From NCBI GenBank assembly GCA_944390765.1, contig CALXQM010000014.1, positions 1-64,000 of the forward strand: DNA of 64,000 bases, written 5' to 3'. Position 1 is the first letter of the stretch. The number at the start of each line of letters is the position of its first letter. A program made the translations under genes and the position numbers. The DNA is from an uncultured Alphaproteobacteria bacterium (GTDB lineage Bacteria; Pseudomonadota; Alphaproteobacteria; UBA3830). This document shows, one piece after another, positions 54,497 to 63,580 of the stretch. The notes beneath the pieces were generated by a model. It made no database searches and had not been told where the DNA came from. It saw only the letters and a list, made by a program, of their open reading frames with translations.

Positions 54497-56164
54497 ATGG
54501 AGACAATAATCAATAATAATTCTAAAGGAATTAGAATTTTATTTTTTCTAGTGATTATATTAAGTTTATTTTTTTCTTATGAAATGGGAAATAGACCTTT
54601 TGCTTCGCCGGATGAAGGAAGATATGTAGAAATTCCAAGAGAGATGGTTGTTAATGGAGATTATGTTACACCAAGATTGAATGATTTAAAATATTTTGAA
54701 AAACCTCCATTGTTTTATTGGTTACAATCAGCAGTAATAAAAAGCATAGGTATCACTGAAAATTCCATGAGATTTATTCCTGTTTTATTTGCAATACTAG
54801 GATGTCTTATGTTATTTCTTGTAGGAACAAGATGTTATTCATCACAAGTAGGGATATTATCAGCAGGGATATTAGCTACTAGTTTAATTTATTATGTTCA
54901 TAGTCATCTAATAATTTTAGATTTAGTGATGACAATTCTTTTAAGTGGGGGCCTGTTTTCCTTTTTTTTGGCATTTGTAAAAAAAAATAGTTTGCAACGA
55001 TATAGAAAGTCTCTGTTGATATGTGCTTATGCATTTTCTGCTTTAGCGTGTCTCACAAAAGGACTGATAGGAATAGTGTTACCCGCTATGATTTGTTTTG
55101 TTTGGATGGTTTTCACAAGTAATTTGAAAATTTTGAAAGAAATTTTGTATATTCCAGGAATTTTAGTGTTTTTAGCAATTTTTCTGCCATGGCATGTTAT
55201 TGTTGCTTATCGTAATGGCGATTTTTTACATTTCTATTTTATTGTTGAACATTTTTTGAGATATACTTCTACTATTCATAATCGATATCAGCCTTTTTGG
55301 TTTTTTATTCCGATAATAATATTGGGAATGTTGCCTTGGACAGGATTTTCTTTAATTGCTTTTAAAAATTTGTTAAGGGATATAAAAAATAAAAATTCTG
55401 AAAGTATATTTTTTCTTAGTTGGATTTTCGTGATTTTTATATTTTTTTCTTTATCTAATTCTAAGCTTATTCCTTATATTCTTCCTATAATTCCACCTTG
55501 GGCTTTAATAACTGCTTCTTGGTTCTCAACATTAAATTTTCGAGATTTGTATTTAGGTGTTATTATTAATATCTTGCTGATATTATCTCTAATAGCTAGT
55601 TATTTTTTTGCTTATAATTTGGTGCGTGATGTTGTAGAAAATCAAGAAACTAAAATTTTAATATATTTTATTATGGGATTATTAGTTTCGATAATGATTG
55701 TTCAATTTCTCGCTATCTTAAAAAAAATATCACCTATTTTCATGGTAGTCTTATGTATTTTTTTATCAGGTAATATGCTATGGACAATTAATAAATTGGC
55801 TCCTTATTATCAAGACGTAAAAAAACCTACGACACGTGATGTTGCTAAGGCTATTCGTATGAATAAGACAAAAGAAGATTTAGTATTCTGTTATAATCAA
55901 TATTATCAAGATTTCCCTGTATATTTAAATGATACAGTTGGAGTAATAAATTTTGTGGGAGAATTAGAATTCGGCGCTAATTCTGAACCTTATCGTAGTA
56001 AGCTTATAAAAGAAAATGATTTTTGGCATTTATGGAATACTACAAATAAAAGGATTTTTTTGTTATTATCTAGGAGTAGTTATCGAGAAGTATTTGTGAA
56101 AAGGACTAATATTCATAGAATACTGAGTTTCGATAAGAATTTTATAGCAATAATGAATAAATGA
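54497..56164 (+). CDS. arnT: ArnT-like glycosyltransferase (lipid A 4-amino-4-deoxy-L-arabinose transferase)
   Basis: A GT-C (GT83) membrane transferase that moves L-Ara4N from undecaprenyl phosphate to lipid A on the periplasmic side. The N-terminal loop holds the catalytic acidic residues in ASPDEGRYVEIPREM (near residue 35), followed by YFEKPPLFYWLQSAVIK and the HSHLIILDLVMT segment. About 12 hydrophobic helices and a C-terminal periplasmic domain follow. 555 residues is normal. It is the first gene of the arn operon; the next starts four bases before its end. Confidence 0.9.
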   Translation: METIINNNSKGIRILFFLVIILSLFFSYEMGNRPFASPDEGRYVEIPREMVVNGDYVTPRLNDLKYFEKPPLFYWLQSAVIKSIGITENSMRFIPVLFAILGCLMLFLVGTRCYSSQVGILSAGILATSLIYYVHSHLIILDLVMTILLSGGLFSFFLAFVKKNSLQRYRKSLLICAYAFSALACLTKGLIGIVLPAMICFVWMVFTSNLKILKEILYIPGILVFLAIFLPWHVIVAYRNGDFLHFYFIVEHFLRYTSTIHNRYQPFWFFIPIIILGMLPWTGFSLIAFKNLLRDIKNKNSESIFFLSWIFVIFIFFSLSNSKLIPYILPIIPPWALITASWFSTLNFRDLYLGVIINILLILSLIASYFFAYNLVRDVVENQETKILIYFIMGLLVSIMIVQFLAILKKISPIFMVVLCIFLSGNMLWTINKLAPYYQDVKKPTTRDVAKAIRMNKTKEDLVFCYNQYYQDFPVYLNDTVGVINFVGELEFGANSEPYRSKLIKENDFWHLWNTTNKRIFLLLSRSSYREVFVKRTNIHRILSFDKNFIAIMNK

Positions 56165-56514
56165 TGAATTATTTCCTTATTTTTTTTCAAGTTTGTATTA
56201 ATACAGTAGCTCAATTGTTTTTAAAGAATGGGGCTAAATGTATAAATTTTTCACAGCCTTTGTGGGAAGTATTAGTTTCTATGTTTTTAAATTTAAATAT
56301 TTGGATTGGAGGAGCTATTTTTATAGTTTCTTTTTTACTTTGGATTTATTTATTAAATCAATTTGAATTAAGCTTTTTATATCCTTTTGGTAGTTTATCT
56401 TTTGTACTAGCTGCTATTGGGGGTTGGTTTTTTTTTGAAGAAGATATTAATTTTTACAGGATATTAGGAATTCTTTTGGTTTTTATAGGAGTGATTTTCA
56501 TTGCAAAAAGTTGA
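56161..56514 (+). CDS. ArnE/ArnF-type small multidrug-resistance family flippase subunit
   Basis: A 117-residue protein with four hydrophobic helices of the EamA/SMR type. In E. coli, ArnE and ArnF together flip undecaprenyl-phosphate-L-Ara4N across the inner membrane. The end (YPFGSLSFVLAAIGGWFFFEEDINFYRILGILLVFIGV) fits this family. Only one such gene is present here, so it may act as a homodimer. The assignment rests on context and family; the start overlaps arnT by four bases. Confidence 0.75.
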   Translation: MMNYFLIFFQVCINTVAQLFLKNGAKCINFSQPLWEVLVSMFLNLNIWIGGAIFIVSFLLWIYLLNQFELSFLYPFGSLSFVLAAIGGWFFFEEDINFYRILGILLVFIGVIFIAKS

Positions 56515-57661
56515 AAAGTTTCTTCCTCTTTCTAGACCGATGATTAGCAAAGAGACGATTGATGAAGTTATAAAAGTTTTAGAGTCAGGTTGGTTAGCGA
56601 CTGGCCCATTAACTCAAAAATTCGAAAAAGCTCTAAGTAATTATTATGCAGATAGAAAAAGCGCTTGTTTTACATCCGCTACTGCAGGATTACATGCTTC
56701 ATTAATGGCTATTGGCGTTGAACCTGGTGATGAGGTCATTACAACTCCTTTGACTTTTGTATGTACGGCAAATGTCATTGCTATGCTAGGAGCTAGACCT
56801 GTGTTTGTTGATATTAATCGTGATACTTTTAATATTGATGCAGATAGAATTGAAGAAGCTTGTTCTGATATTACAAAAGCTATTATGCCTGTGCATTATG
56901 CGGGGTTACCTGTAGATTTGGATAAAATTTATGAAATAGCTAAACGTCGAAATTTAAGAGTTGTTGAAGATGCTGCTCATGCTGTAGGTTCATATTATAA
57001 AGGGAAGAAAATAGGTACTTTTGGAGATATTCAGGTATTTAGTTTTCATCCAATTAAAAATATGACATCTGGAGAAGGTGGTTGTGTTATTTTGGATTCA
57101 GAACAAGAAGCGCATATATTAGGTTTACAACGTTTTCATGGAATTGATAGATCGATTTGGGATAGATTTTCTAAAAATGGTAGTTGTTATTATGACGTAG
57201 TAATGCCCGGATTTAAAAGTAATATGTCTGATATTCAGGCAGCGATAGGATTACATCAATTATTGGAAGTTGATAATTTAAATAAACAACGTAGACATCT
57301 AGCAAATCGTTACAGGGAAGCTTTTTTGGATTTAAGCGACAAATTAACTATGCAATCTAATCCGAATTATGAGTTTATTCATTCTGGACATTTATTTCCC
57401 ATTTGTTTAAGGGATGCTTCGTTAAGAGATAAATTTATGAGTTTTCTTAAAGAGCATAATATAGGAACTACTCCTTACTATACCCCATTACATTTATTTA
57501 CTTATTATCAGAAAGAATTTGGTTATAAAAAAGGAGATTTCCCTGAAGCTGAATATGTAGGAGAAAGAATAGTATGTTTGCCTTTGTATCCAGCATTGCA
57601 AGAATATGAACAAGATTATGTAATTGATATGATTAAAAAGTTTTTTAAAAAGAGCATATAA
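56501..57661 (+). CDS. arnB: UDP-4-amino-4-deoxy-L-arabinose aminotransferase (ArnB)
   Basis: PLP-dependent DegT/DnrJ-family enzyme that transaminates UDP-Ara4O to UDP-L-Ara4N. The PLP lysine is Lys186 in FHPIKNMTSGEGG, and the aspartate that grips the cofactor is in VEDAAHAVGSYYKGK. The N terminus FLPLSRPMISKETIDEV, GWLATGP and TSATAGLHASL match ArnB. 386 residues. The start is TTG overlapping the previous gene by 14 bases, and its stop overlaps the arnC start. Confidence 0.92.
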   Translation: MQKVEKFLPLSRPMISKETIDEVIKVLESGWLATGPLTQKFEKALSNYYADRKSACFTSATAGLHASLMAIGVEPGDEVITTPLTFVCTANVIAMLGARPVFVDINRDTFNIDADRIEEACSDITKAIMPVHYAGLPVDLDKIYEIAKRRNLRVVEDAAHAVGSYYKGKKIGTFGDIQVFSFHPIKNMTSGEGGCVILDSEQEAHILGLQRFHGIDRSIWDRFSKNGSCYYDVVMPGFKSNMSDIQAAIGLHQLLEVDNLNKQRRHLANRYREAFLDLSDKLTMQSNPNYEFIHSGHLFPICLRDASLRDKFMSFLKEHNIGTTPYYTPLHLFTYYQKEFGYKKGDFPEAEYVGERIVCLPLYPALQEYEQDYVIDMIKKFFKKSI

Positions 57662-58692
57662 TGAGTGAAGACAGAAGAAAAATTTTGGTGAAATCGACAG
57701 ATAATAAAAAAAATGTAATTTATAAAAAAGTACAGGATGAAAATAACCCAGAAATTTCTATTGTAATTCCGGTTTTTAATGAAGAAGAGAATATGAATAA
57801 TTTATCTTCTAGGTTATTAAAAACGATGGATGATTATAAACATAGTTATGAAGTTATTTTCGTAGATGATGGTAGTATAGATAAAACTCCTCAAATGTTG
57901 AAAACATTGTTTAATGAACGTTCAGATGTTATTAGAGTGATTTCATTTAATGGAAATTACGGACAATACGTTGCTATTTTAGCCGGATTTGAACATGTTA
58001 GAGGAGATATAATTGTTACATTGGATGCTGATTTACAAAATTTACCAGAAGAAATACCGAGTTTATTGGATAAAATGAAAGAAGGTTATGATTTAGTCGG
58101 AGGTTATAGAAAAGAGCGTCATGATAATTTTTTTAGGACATATGCCTCAAAAATTATAAACTTTATTCGGGGTAAAGTTACGGGCATTAAAATGAAAGAT
58201 CATGGATGTATGCTCAGAGCTTATAAAAGATATATTATAGATGAAGTTGTAAAAACAAGAGAAACATCAACTTTTATTACTGCTTTAGCTCAAAAATTTG
58301 CTGGGAATCCTATAGATTTTCCTGTTACTCATGAAGAACGTAAGGCAGGAAATTCCAAATATAATTTATATAAATTAATTCGAATTACCTTTGATTTAAT
58401 GACGGGTTTTTCATTAGCACCTTTACAAGCATTTACTATGGTAGGAATGATGATTTCTTCTGCTAGTTTAATATATTTTTTTGTAGAGGTTTTTAAGAAA
58501 GTTATTGGACATCATCATGGTTTCGGTTTACATTTTGCTTTTGTATTTTTATTGCTTAGTGTAATTATTCTAGGAATAGGGTTATTAGGTGAATATCTAG
58601 GTAGAGCATATTTTGCAGTTTGTGCTCATCCTCGTTTTGTTATTAAAGAGATTTTAGAAAGAAGTAAGAAAAATAAAAAGGATATAAAATGA
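57661..58692 (+). CDS. arnC: Undecaprenyl-phosphate aminoarabinose transferase (ArnC-like, GT2)
   Basis: A GT2 glycosyltransferase with two C-terminal transmembrane segments (residues 250-320). The nucleotide-binding motif is EVIFVDDGSIDKTPQML, the metal-binding DxD is TLDADLQN, and VGGYRKERHDNFFRTYASKI is characteristic of the ArnC/DPMS-like branch. E. coli ArnC prefers the N-formylated sugar made by the ArnA formyltransferase domain, which this operon lacks. 343 residues. An unusual basic N-terminal extension (about 30 residues) precedes the catalytic domain. Confidence 0.9.
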   Translation: MSEDRRKILVKSTDNKKNVIYKKVQDENNPEISIVIPVFNEEENMNNLSSRLLKTMDDYKHSYEVIFVDDGSIDKTPQMLKTLFNERSDVIRVISFNGNYGQYVAILAGFEHVRGDIIVTLDADLQNLPEEIPSLLDKMKEGYDLVGGYRKERHDNFFRTYASKIINFIRGKVTGIKMKDHGCMLRAYKRYIIDEVVKTRETSTFITALAQKFAGNPIDFPVTHEERKAGNSKYNLYKLIRITFDLMTGFSLAPLQAFTMVGMMISSASLIYFFVEVFKKVIGHHHGFGLHFAFVFLLLSVIILGIGLLGEYLGRAYFAVCAHPRFVIKEILERSKKNKKDIK

Positions 58693-59702
58693 ATATATTA
58701 ATTATTGGAGCAGGGGGGTTTATAGGTAGTCATTTATCCGAGGCTATCTTAAAAAATAGGCCAAGGTGGAATATTACCGCAATAGATATTTCTTCAGCTA
58801 AAATAGAACACTTATTAAATTATTCTAATTTTAATTTTATTAATTGTGATATTTTAAAACCTTCGGAAATTTTAGAAGATGTGATACAAAGAAATGATAT
58901 AATTTTACCACTAGCAGCGATTGCTAGTCCATTAGTTTATGTACAAGATCCATTAAGAGTTTTTGAATTAGATTTTGAAGCAAATTTACATATTGTAAGA
59001 CTTTCTGCAAAATATTACAAAAGGGTTATTTTTCCTTCAACTTCTGAAGTATATGGTATGTGTGTTGATGATGAATTTAAGGAAGATGACTCCAACTGCG
59101 TAACAGGTCCAATTAATAAACAAAGATGGATTTATTCATGTTCTAAACAAATGATGGATAGGGTAATTTATGCATTGGGAATTCGTGATAATTTAGATTA
59201 TACACTATTCCGTCCATTTAATTGGATTGGACCTAGATTGGATGATATTTCAAATCCGAATAATGGTAGTTCTAGGGTCGTTACGCAATTCTTGAGTAAT
59301 ATTCTACATGGGAAAAATTTAAATTTAGTCGGAGGAGGGCAACAAATTCGTTGTTTTACTTATATTTCTGATGGTGTAAATGCACTTTTGAAAATTATTG
59401 AAAATAAAAATAATTGCGCTTCTAAACAAATATTTAATATAGGAAATCCATCTAACAAATTGAGTATTAAAGATTTAGCATTTAAAATAAAGCAATTGGC
59501 ATTAACTTATGATAGATTAAAAGAAAATGCTGAAAAAATTGACATAGTAGATATTAGCGCTTGTGATTATTATGGCGAATTTTATCAAGATGTAAAAGAG
59601 AGAGTACCATCTATAAGAAAAGCGAAAAATATTTTGGATTGGTTCCCAGTAGTTTCCATGGATGAATTGTTAAAAATGACTATGGATTTTTATTTTAAAT
59701 AG
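58689..59702 (+). CDS. arnA: UDP-glucuronate decarboxylase (ArnA C-terminal domain type, no formyltransferase)
   Basis: The protein matches the decarboxylase half of E. coli ArnA (residues about 315-660). It has the Rossmann motif GAGGFIGSHL, then ASPLVYVQDPLRVFELDFEANL, FPSTSEVYGMC, the YxxxK pair in WIYSCSKQ, and LFRPFNWIGPRLDD. Near the end VKERVPSIRKA supplies the catalytic arginine region. It oxidises and decarboxylates UDP-glucuronate to UDP-Ara4O. The N-terminal 10-formyl-THF formyltransferase domain is absent, and no separate copy is present in the operon. 337 residues. The next feature is tRNA-Leu. Confidence 0.92.
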   Translation: MNILIIGAGGFIGSHLSEAILKNRPRWNITAIDISSAKIEHLLNYSNFNFINCDILKPSEILEDVIQRNDIILPLAAIASPLVYVQDPLRVFELDFEANLHIVRLSAKYYKRVIFPSTSEVYGMCVDDEFKEDDSNCVTGPINKQRWIYSCSKQMMDRVIYALGIRDNLDYTLFRPFNWIGPRLDDISNPNNGSSRVVTQFLSNILHGKNLNLVGGGQQIRCFTYISDGVNALLKIIENKNNCASKQIFNIGNPSNKLSIKDLAFKIKQLALTYDRLKENAEKIDIVDISACDYYGEFYQDVKERVPSIRKAKNILDWFPVVSMDELLKMTMDFYFK

Positions 59703-59752
59703 TAGTTTTTTGTTAATAAAATACATGATATATATTATATGTATATAGTTAT

Positions 59753-59837
59753 GCGAGCGTGGTGAAACTGGTAGACACGTCAGATTTAGGTTCTGATGGT
59801 TAACGCTGTGGGGGTTCGAGTCCCTTCGCTCGCACCA
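59753..59837 (+). tRNA. tRNA-Leu (anticodon TAG)
   Basis: Acceptor GCGAGCG pairs with CGCTCGC, and ACCA is encoded at the 3' end. The anticodon stem TCAGA/TCTGA encloses TTTAGGT, giving TAG (reads CUA/CUN). The variable arm is long, as expected for Leu, and the T-arm has GGTTCGAGTCC. It lies between the arn operon and tig. Confidence 0.95.
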
Positions 59838-59858
59838 AAATTTATATAGGAGTTTTTT

Positions 59859-61313
59859 ATGAAAGTTTTAGACAGGACGATAGATGGTCTTAAAAGGTGT
59901 TATAATATTTTGCTATCTAAAGATGAATTAGAGAATGCAAAGGCATTGAAATTGCAAGAAATTGCGAAAAAAATTAAATTAGATGGATTCCGTCCTGGTA
60001 AAGTTCCTCTTGATATTGTTAAACGCATGTATGGAGAAAATGTAAATCATGAGTCTAAACAAAATCTTATAGATTCTACTTCTCGTCAAATATTAAAGGA
60101 TGAAAGTTTATCTATATCTTTTCGTTTTGTTACAGATATAGTTAAAGAAGATGAAAATGGACTTCAATTTGCATTGAAATTTGAACTAATTCCAACATTT
60201 GAGATAAAGGATATGTCAAATGTAGAAATAACTAAATATTGTGCAGAAGTTACTGATGATAATGTTATAAATTTATTAGAAGGGATTCGTAAAGAACGTA
60301 AAAATTGGGTTTTGGATAAATCAGCAAAAGAAGTCAAAGAAGGTCAGCATATTGTAATCGATTTAAATTTATTAACCAGTTTGAAGAATCGTTCAAATGG
60401 TAATATGTCTGATTTTGAAATAGCTGTGGGAGATAAATCCTTAGTTGATGATTTTTGGAAGCATTTAATTGGTGCGACTGTAGGTGAAACTCGTAAATTC
60501 GATATCAATTATCCTAAAAATTTTGGGAATAAAAATTTTGCTAGTAAAAAATTACAATATTCCGCTACTATCAAAAAAATATTAAAAGCTACAGAGTATA
60601 AATTAGATGATACATTTGCAAAGTCTATCGGTTATGACGATTTAGAAAAAGCTAAATCATGGGCGAAATCTCATTTGGTTTCTAAGTATGATTATGTTTC
60701 TCATGATATCATGAAAAGAGAATTACTTGAGAAAATGGCAGATCTTTATGACTTTGAGGTTCCTTCTAATATGGTAAATATTGAAAAATCTGAAGTAGAG
60801 AAACAATTGAAAGCAGAGGCTGTAAAATATAATAAGGAATTTTCTCCTGAAATTGAAAAAGAGTGTTTATCTCTTGCTAAAAAAAGGGTTCGTTTGGGGT
60901 TTGTTGTAGCTCAAATTGCAAAAAATGAAAATATTAATGTTTCAAAGAATGAAGTAATTCAAGCAGTTAAGAATATAGCTAATATGTATCCTGGACAAGA
61001 AGAAAAAGTTTATAATATGTATAAACATCCTGAAGCTATGAATGCGGTAGTTGGACCATTACTAGAAGCAAAGGTAGTTGATTTCTTATTATCGAAGTTA
61101 AAGATAGAAGAAAAAAGGTGTTCTGTAGAAGAATTAATAGCTATAGATGAAGAGCCTTTTGAATTTTTTAAAGATTCTGCAGACTCTACAAAAGTAAAAG
61201 GAAGATCAAAGATAAAAAAAGTAGAAAAAACGAATGATTTATCTGAGCAACTTGATGTAAAATCTGATAAAAAGGTAACAAATAAGAAAAAAACAAATAA
61301 AGAATCAGAATAA
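59859..61313 (+). CDS. tig: Trigger factor
   Basis: Ribosome-bound chaperone and prolyl isomerase. The N-terminal ribosome-docking loop is [17 protein letters not shown] (residues 43-59), compared with the family's GFRKGKVP. The FKBP-like domain follows (residues 150-230) and a helical C-terminal domain runs to about 430. A Lys/Ser-rich tail of 40 residues ends the protein (484 in all). clpP starts 11 bases downstream, the common tig-clpP order. Confidence 0.95.
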   Translation: MKVLDRTIDGLKRCYNILLSKDELENAKALKLQEIAKKIKLDGFRPGKVPLDIVKRMYGENVNHESKQNLIDSTSRQILKDESLSISFRFVTDIVKEDENGLQFALKFELIPTFEIKDMSNVEITKYCAEVTDDNVINLLEGIRKERKNWVLDKSAKEVKEGQHIVIDLNLLTSLKNRSNGNMSDFEIAVGDKSLVDDFWKHLIGATVGETRKFDINYPKNFGNKNFASKKLQYSATIKKILKATEYKLDDTFAKSIGYDDLEKAKSWAKSHLVSKYDYVSHDIMKRELLEKMADLYDFEVPSNMVNIEKSEVEKQLKAEAVKYNKEFSPEIEKECLSLAKKRVRLGFVVAQIAKNENINVSKNEVIQAVKNIANMYPGQEEKVYNMYKHPEAMNAVVGPLLEAKVVDFLLSKLKIEEKRCSVEELIAIDEEPFEFFKDSADSTKVKGRSKIKKVEKTNDLSEQLDVKSDKKVTNKKKTNKESE

Positions 61314-61324
61314 GGATAATAAAC

Positions 61325-61930
61325 ATGGAAAATATTATAGATAATTTAGTTCCTATGGTTATAGAACAGACGAGTAGGGGAGAAAGGTCTTATGATATAT
61401 TTTCTCGTTTGTTAAAGGAACGTATAGTATTTTTAACTGGAGAGGTAAATGATACATCTGCTAGTTTGATATGTGCCCAGCTATTATTTTTAGAATCAGA
61501 AGATCCTAAAAAAGATATATTTTTTTACATTAATTCTCCAGGAGGTATTGTAACATCTGGTTTGTCCATATATGACACTATGCAATATATTACACCTGAA
61601 GTAACGACTTTATGTTTAGGTCAAGCAGCTTCTATGGGTTCTTTATTATTAACAGCTGGATCAAAAGGCAAAAGGTTTTCATTACCAAACTCAAGAATTA
61701 TGATACATCAACCATCAGGTGGCTGTCGAGGACAAGCTACAGATATAGAGATTCATGCTCGCGAAATCTTAAGTTTACGTAAGCGTTTGAATAATATGTA
61801 TGTAAAACATACCGGTAAATCCTTGTCTGAAATTGAAGTAGCGATGGAAAGGGATAATTTTATGTCTCCAGAAGAAGCGAAAGATTTTGGATTAATTGAT
61901 GAAATTATAGAAAAAAGAGCAAATAAATAA
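61325..61930 (+). CDS. clpP: ATP-dependent Clp protease proteolytic subunit
   Basis: The catalytic triad is Ser103 ([11 protein letters not shown]), His128 (MIHQPSGG) and Asp177 ([12 protein letters not shown]), with the same spacing as E. coli ClpP. The first residues ([20 protein letters not shown]) are typical, and 201 residues is normal. The usual partner clpX lies 17 kb away beside lon (43634), so the tig-clpP-clpX-lon cluster has been split. Confidence 0.97.
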   Translation: MENIIDNLVPMVIEQTSRGERSYDIFSRLLKERIVFLTGEVNDTSASLICAQLLFLESEDPKKDIFFYINSPGGIVTSGLSIYDTMQYITPEVTTLCLGQAASMGSLLLTAGSKGKRFSLPNSRIMIHQPSGGCRGQATDIEIHAREILSLRKRLNNMYVKHTGKSLSEIEVAMERDNFMSPEEAKDFGLIDEIIEKRANK

Positions 61931-61960
61931 TTTTAAATTTTTATTAAATAGTTAAGAACC

Positions 61961-62548
61961 TTATTTGCGAGCAGAAAATGCTGTCAGTAGGGTTCCGTCG
62001 TCTAGGTAATCAAGTTCTCCTCCAATTGGAATACCATGAGCAAGTGATGATACTCTTATATTACTATCCTTAAAGAAATTTTTTATGTAATAATCAGTTG
62101 TTTGACCTTCTACAGTCGCGCTAAGAGCCACTATAACTTCGGTGACTCCATATAACTGGCATCTGCTCATTAATTTATCTAAAAGCAGAAATTCAGGACC
62201 TTGCCCATTAATGGACGATAATAATCCCTTTAATACATGGTAGGTTCCATTAAAACAAGAAGTTCTTTCTATTGCCCATAAATCGGTTACATTTTCAACA
62301 ATGCAAATTAAATCTTTTCTTCTTGAGTTATCAGAGCATATTGAACAAATTTCATCAAAAGTATCAATATTTCCACAATTAGGGCAAGTTTTTACTTTAT
62401 TATAAATTTTTTGCATACTTATAAGTAAAGGTTCTAATATTTGTTCTTTGCGTTGAATTAAATGAATAACAATACGTCTGGCTGATCTATTGCCTAAACC
62501 AGGTAATCTCGAGATTTTTTGGATTAATATTTCAATATCTGGACTCAT
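61961..62548 (-). CDS. recR: Recombination mediator RecR
   Basis: Part of RecFOR. The helix-hairpin-helix region is ISRLPGLGNRSARRIVIHL, the zinc finger has CPNC and CSIC (near residues 56-71), and the TOPRIM domain follows with VIVALSATVEGQTT and LAHGIPIGGELDYLDDGTL. The start at 62548 is set by AAAGGAG before MSPDIEI; an earlier start would run further into holB. 195 residues. It overlaps the end of holB by 17 bases, so the two are coupled. Confidence 0.95.
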   Translation of the reverse strand: MSPDIEILIQKISRLPGLGNRSARRIVIHLIQRKEQILEPLLISMQKIYNKVKTCPNCGNIDTFDEICSICSDNSRRKDLICIVENVTDLWAIERTSCFNGTYHVLKGLLSSINGQGPEFLLLDKLMSRCQLYGVTEVIVALSATVEGQTTDYYIKNFFKDSNIRVSSLAHGIPIGGELDYLDDGTLLTAFSARK

Positions 62549-63503
62549 ATGAACTCCTTTCAAAAAATAACTCAAAAGCTTCAGCGATTATAGCTTTTTT
62601 GTCAAGCATAAAACTATCCCCAGAATTTAGAAGGGATATAATATATAAGACTTTTCCTATTTCATGTTTTATAGAATTGATTTTTTTATTTTGAAAAATA
62701 TTTACTTTCTCTATTCCTGTAATATTAATTATATAAAAATAAAAAGCTTGAATAATTAATTGCTTTACAATATTAAAATTCTCATAAAAATTATTTTCAA
62801 TAATTTTTGCAACTAGTTGATTTGAACTTTTATAATCCTGATTTAAGACATTAATAATGCTATTATAAAGTTGTACACCATCATTATCTTTTAAAAATAG
62901 GGCATTACTTACAGAACCATTAGAAATTTTTGCTAATGTTTTATTGTCTTCATTCCCGTACATTTTGAGTATTGTTTCAATTTCTATTGGAGTTAATGGG
63001 AAAAATCGTAGTTTATAAGAGCGGGATAATAGAGTTACAGGAATCATTCCTATATTATTACAAATAAGAATAAATATTGTATTTTTGGGAGGCTCTTCTA
63101 GAATTTTCAGAAGAGAGTTATAGATGCTTTTGTTAAGATTTTCTAAATTATTAATAATAATAACACGTCTTTTAGATATTATGGGAGTTTTATAAATTTT
63201 TCCTATTAAAATTCGAATATCATCAATCGATATATTAATAGTATCTAACAAAAAAAAGTCTGGATGAATTAAATTATCTAATAATTTATGTATATTATGA
63301 TTTTCATTTAAATCTAAATTTGATTTAAAAGGTATTTCATCTATCAGTAAATATTTTGCAAATTTTAAAGCAATAGATAGTTTTCCGATTCCATTAGGTC
63401 CATAAAATATCCATACGGGAAATAATTTTTTAGAAATTAATGCCTTTGCTAAAATACTTTCTTGCTTTTTATGACCAAGGATTTTTCTTTGTTTTGAATC
63501 CAT
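62532..63503 (-). CDS. holB: DNA polymerase III subunit delta' (HolB-like)
   Basis: Clamp-loader subunit of the AAA+ family with an inactive ATP site. The Walker A-like loop is GPNGIGKL, where the final Ser/Thr is Leu, as often in delta'. The protein continues with VIIINNLENLNKSIYNSLLKILEEPPKNTIFIL, similar to DnaX but more diverged, and LLSRSYKLRF matches the SRC motif region. 323 residues. Translation overlaps recR by 17 bases. Confidence 0.85.
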   Translation of the reverse strand: MDSKQRKILGHKKQESILAKALISKKLFPVWIFYGPNGIGKLSIALKFAKYLLIDEIPFKSNLDLNENHNIHKLLDNLIHPDFFLLDTINISIDDIRILIGKIYKTPIISKRRVIIINNLENLNKSIYNSLLKILEEPPKNTIFILICNNIGMIPVTLLSRSYKLRFFPLTPIEIETILKMYGNEDNKTLAKISNGSVSNALFLKDNDGVQLYNSIINVLNQDYKSSNQLVAKIIENNFYENFNIVKQLIIQAFYFYIINITGIEKVNIFQNKKINSIKHEIGKVLYIISLLNSGDSFMLDKKAIIAEAFELFFERSSYESRY

Positions 63504-63580
63504 TTTATTTATAAAGTGTTAACCTTTTTAATGATAATATCACAAAAAATTAGTAGTTATAGTTGGTTTGAGGAGATTTT

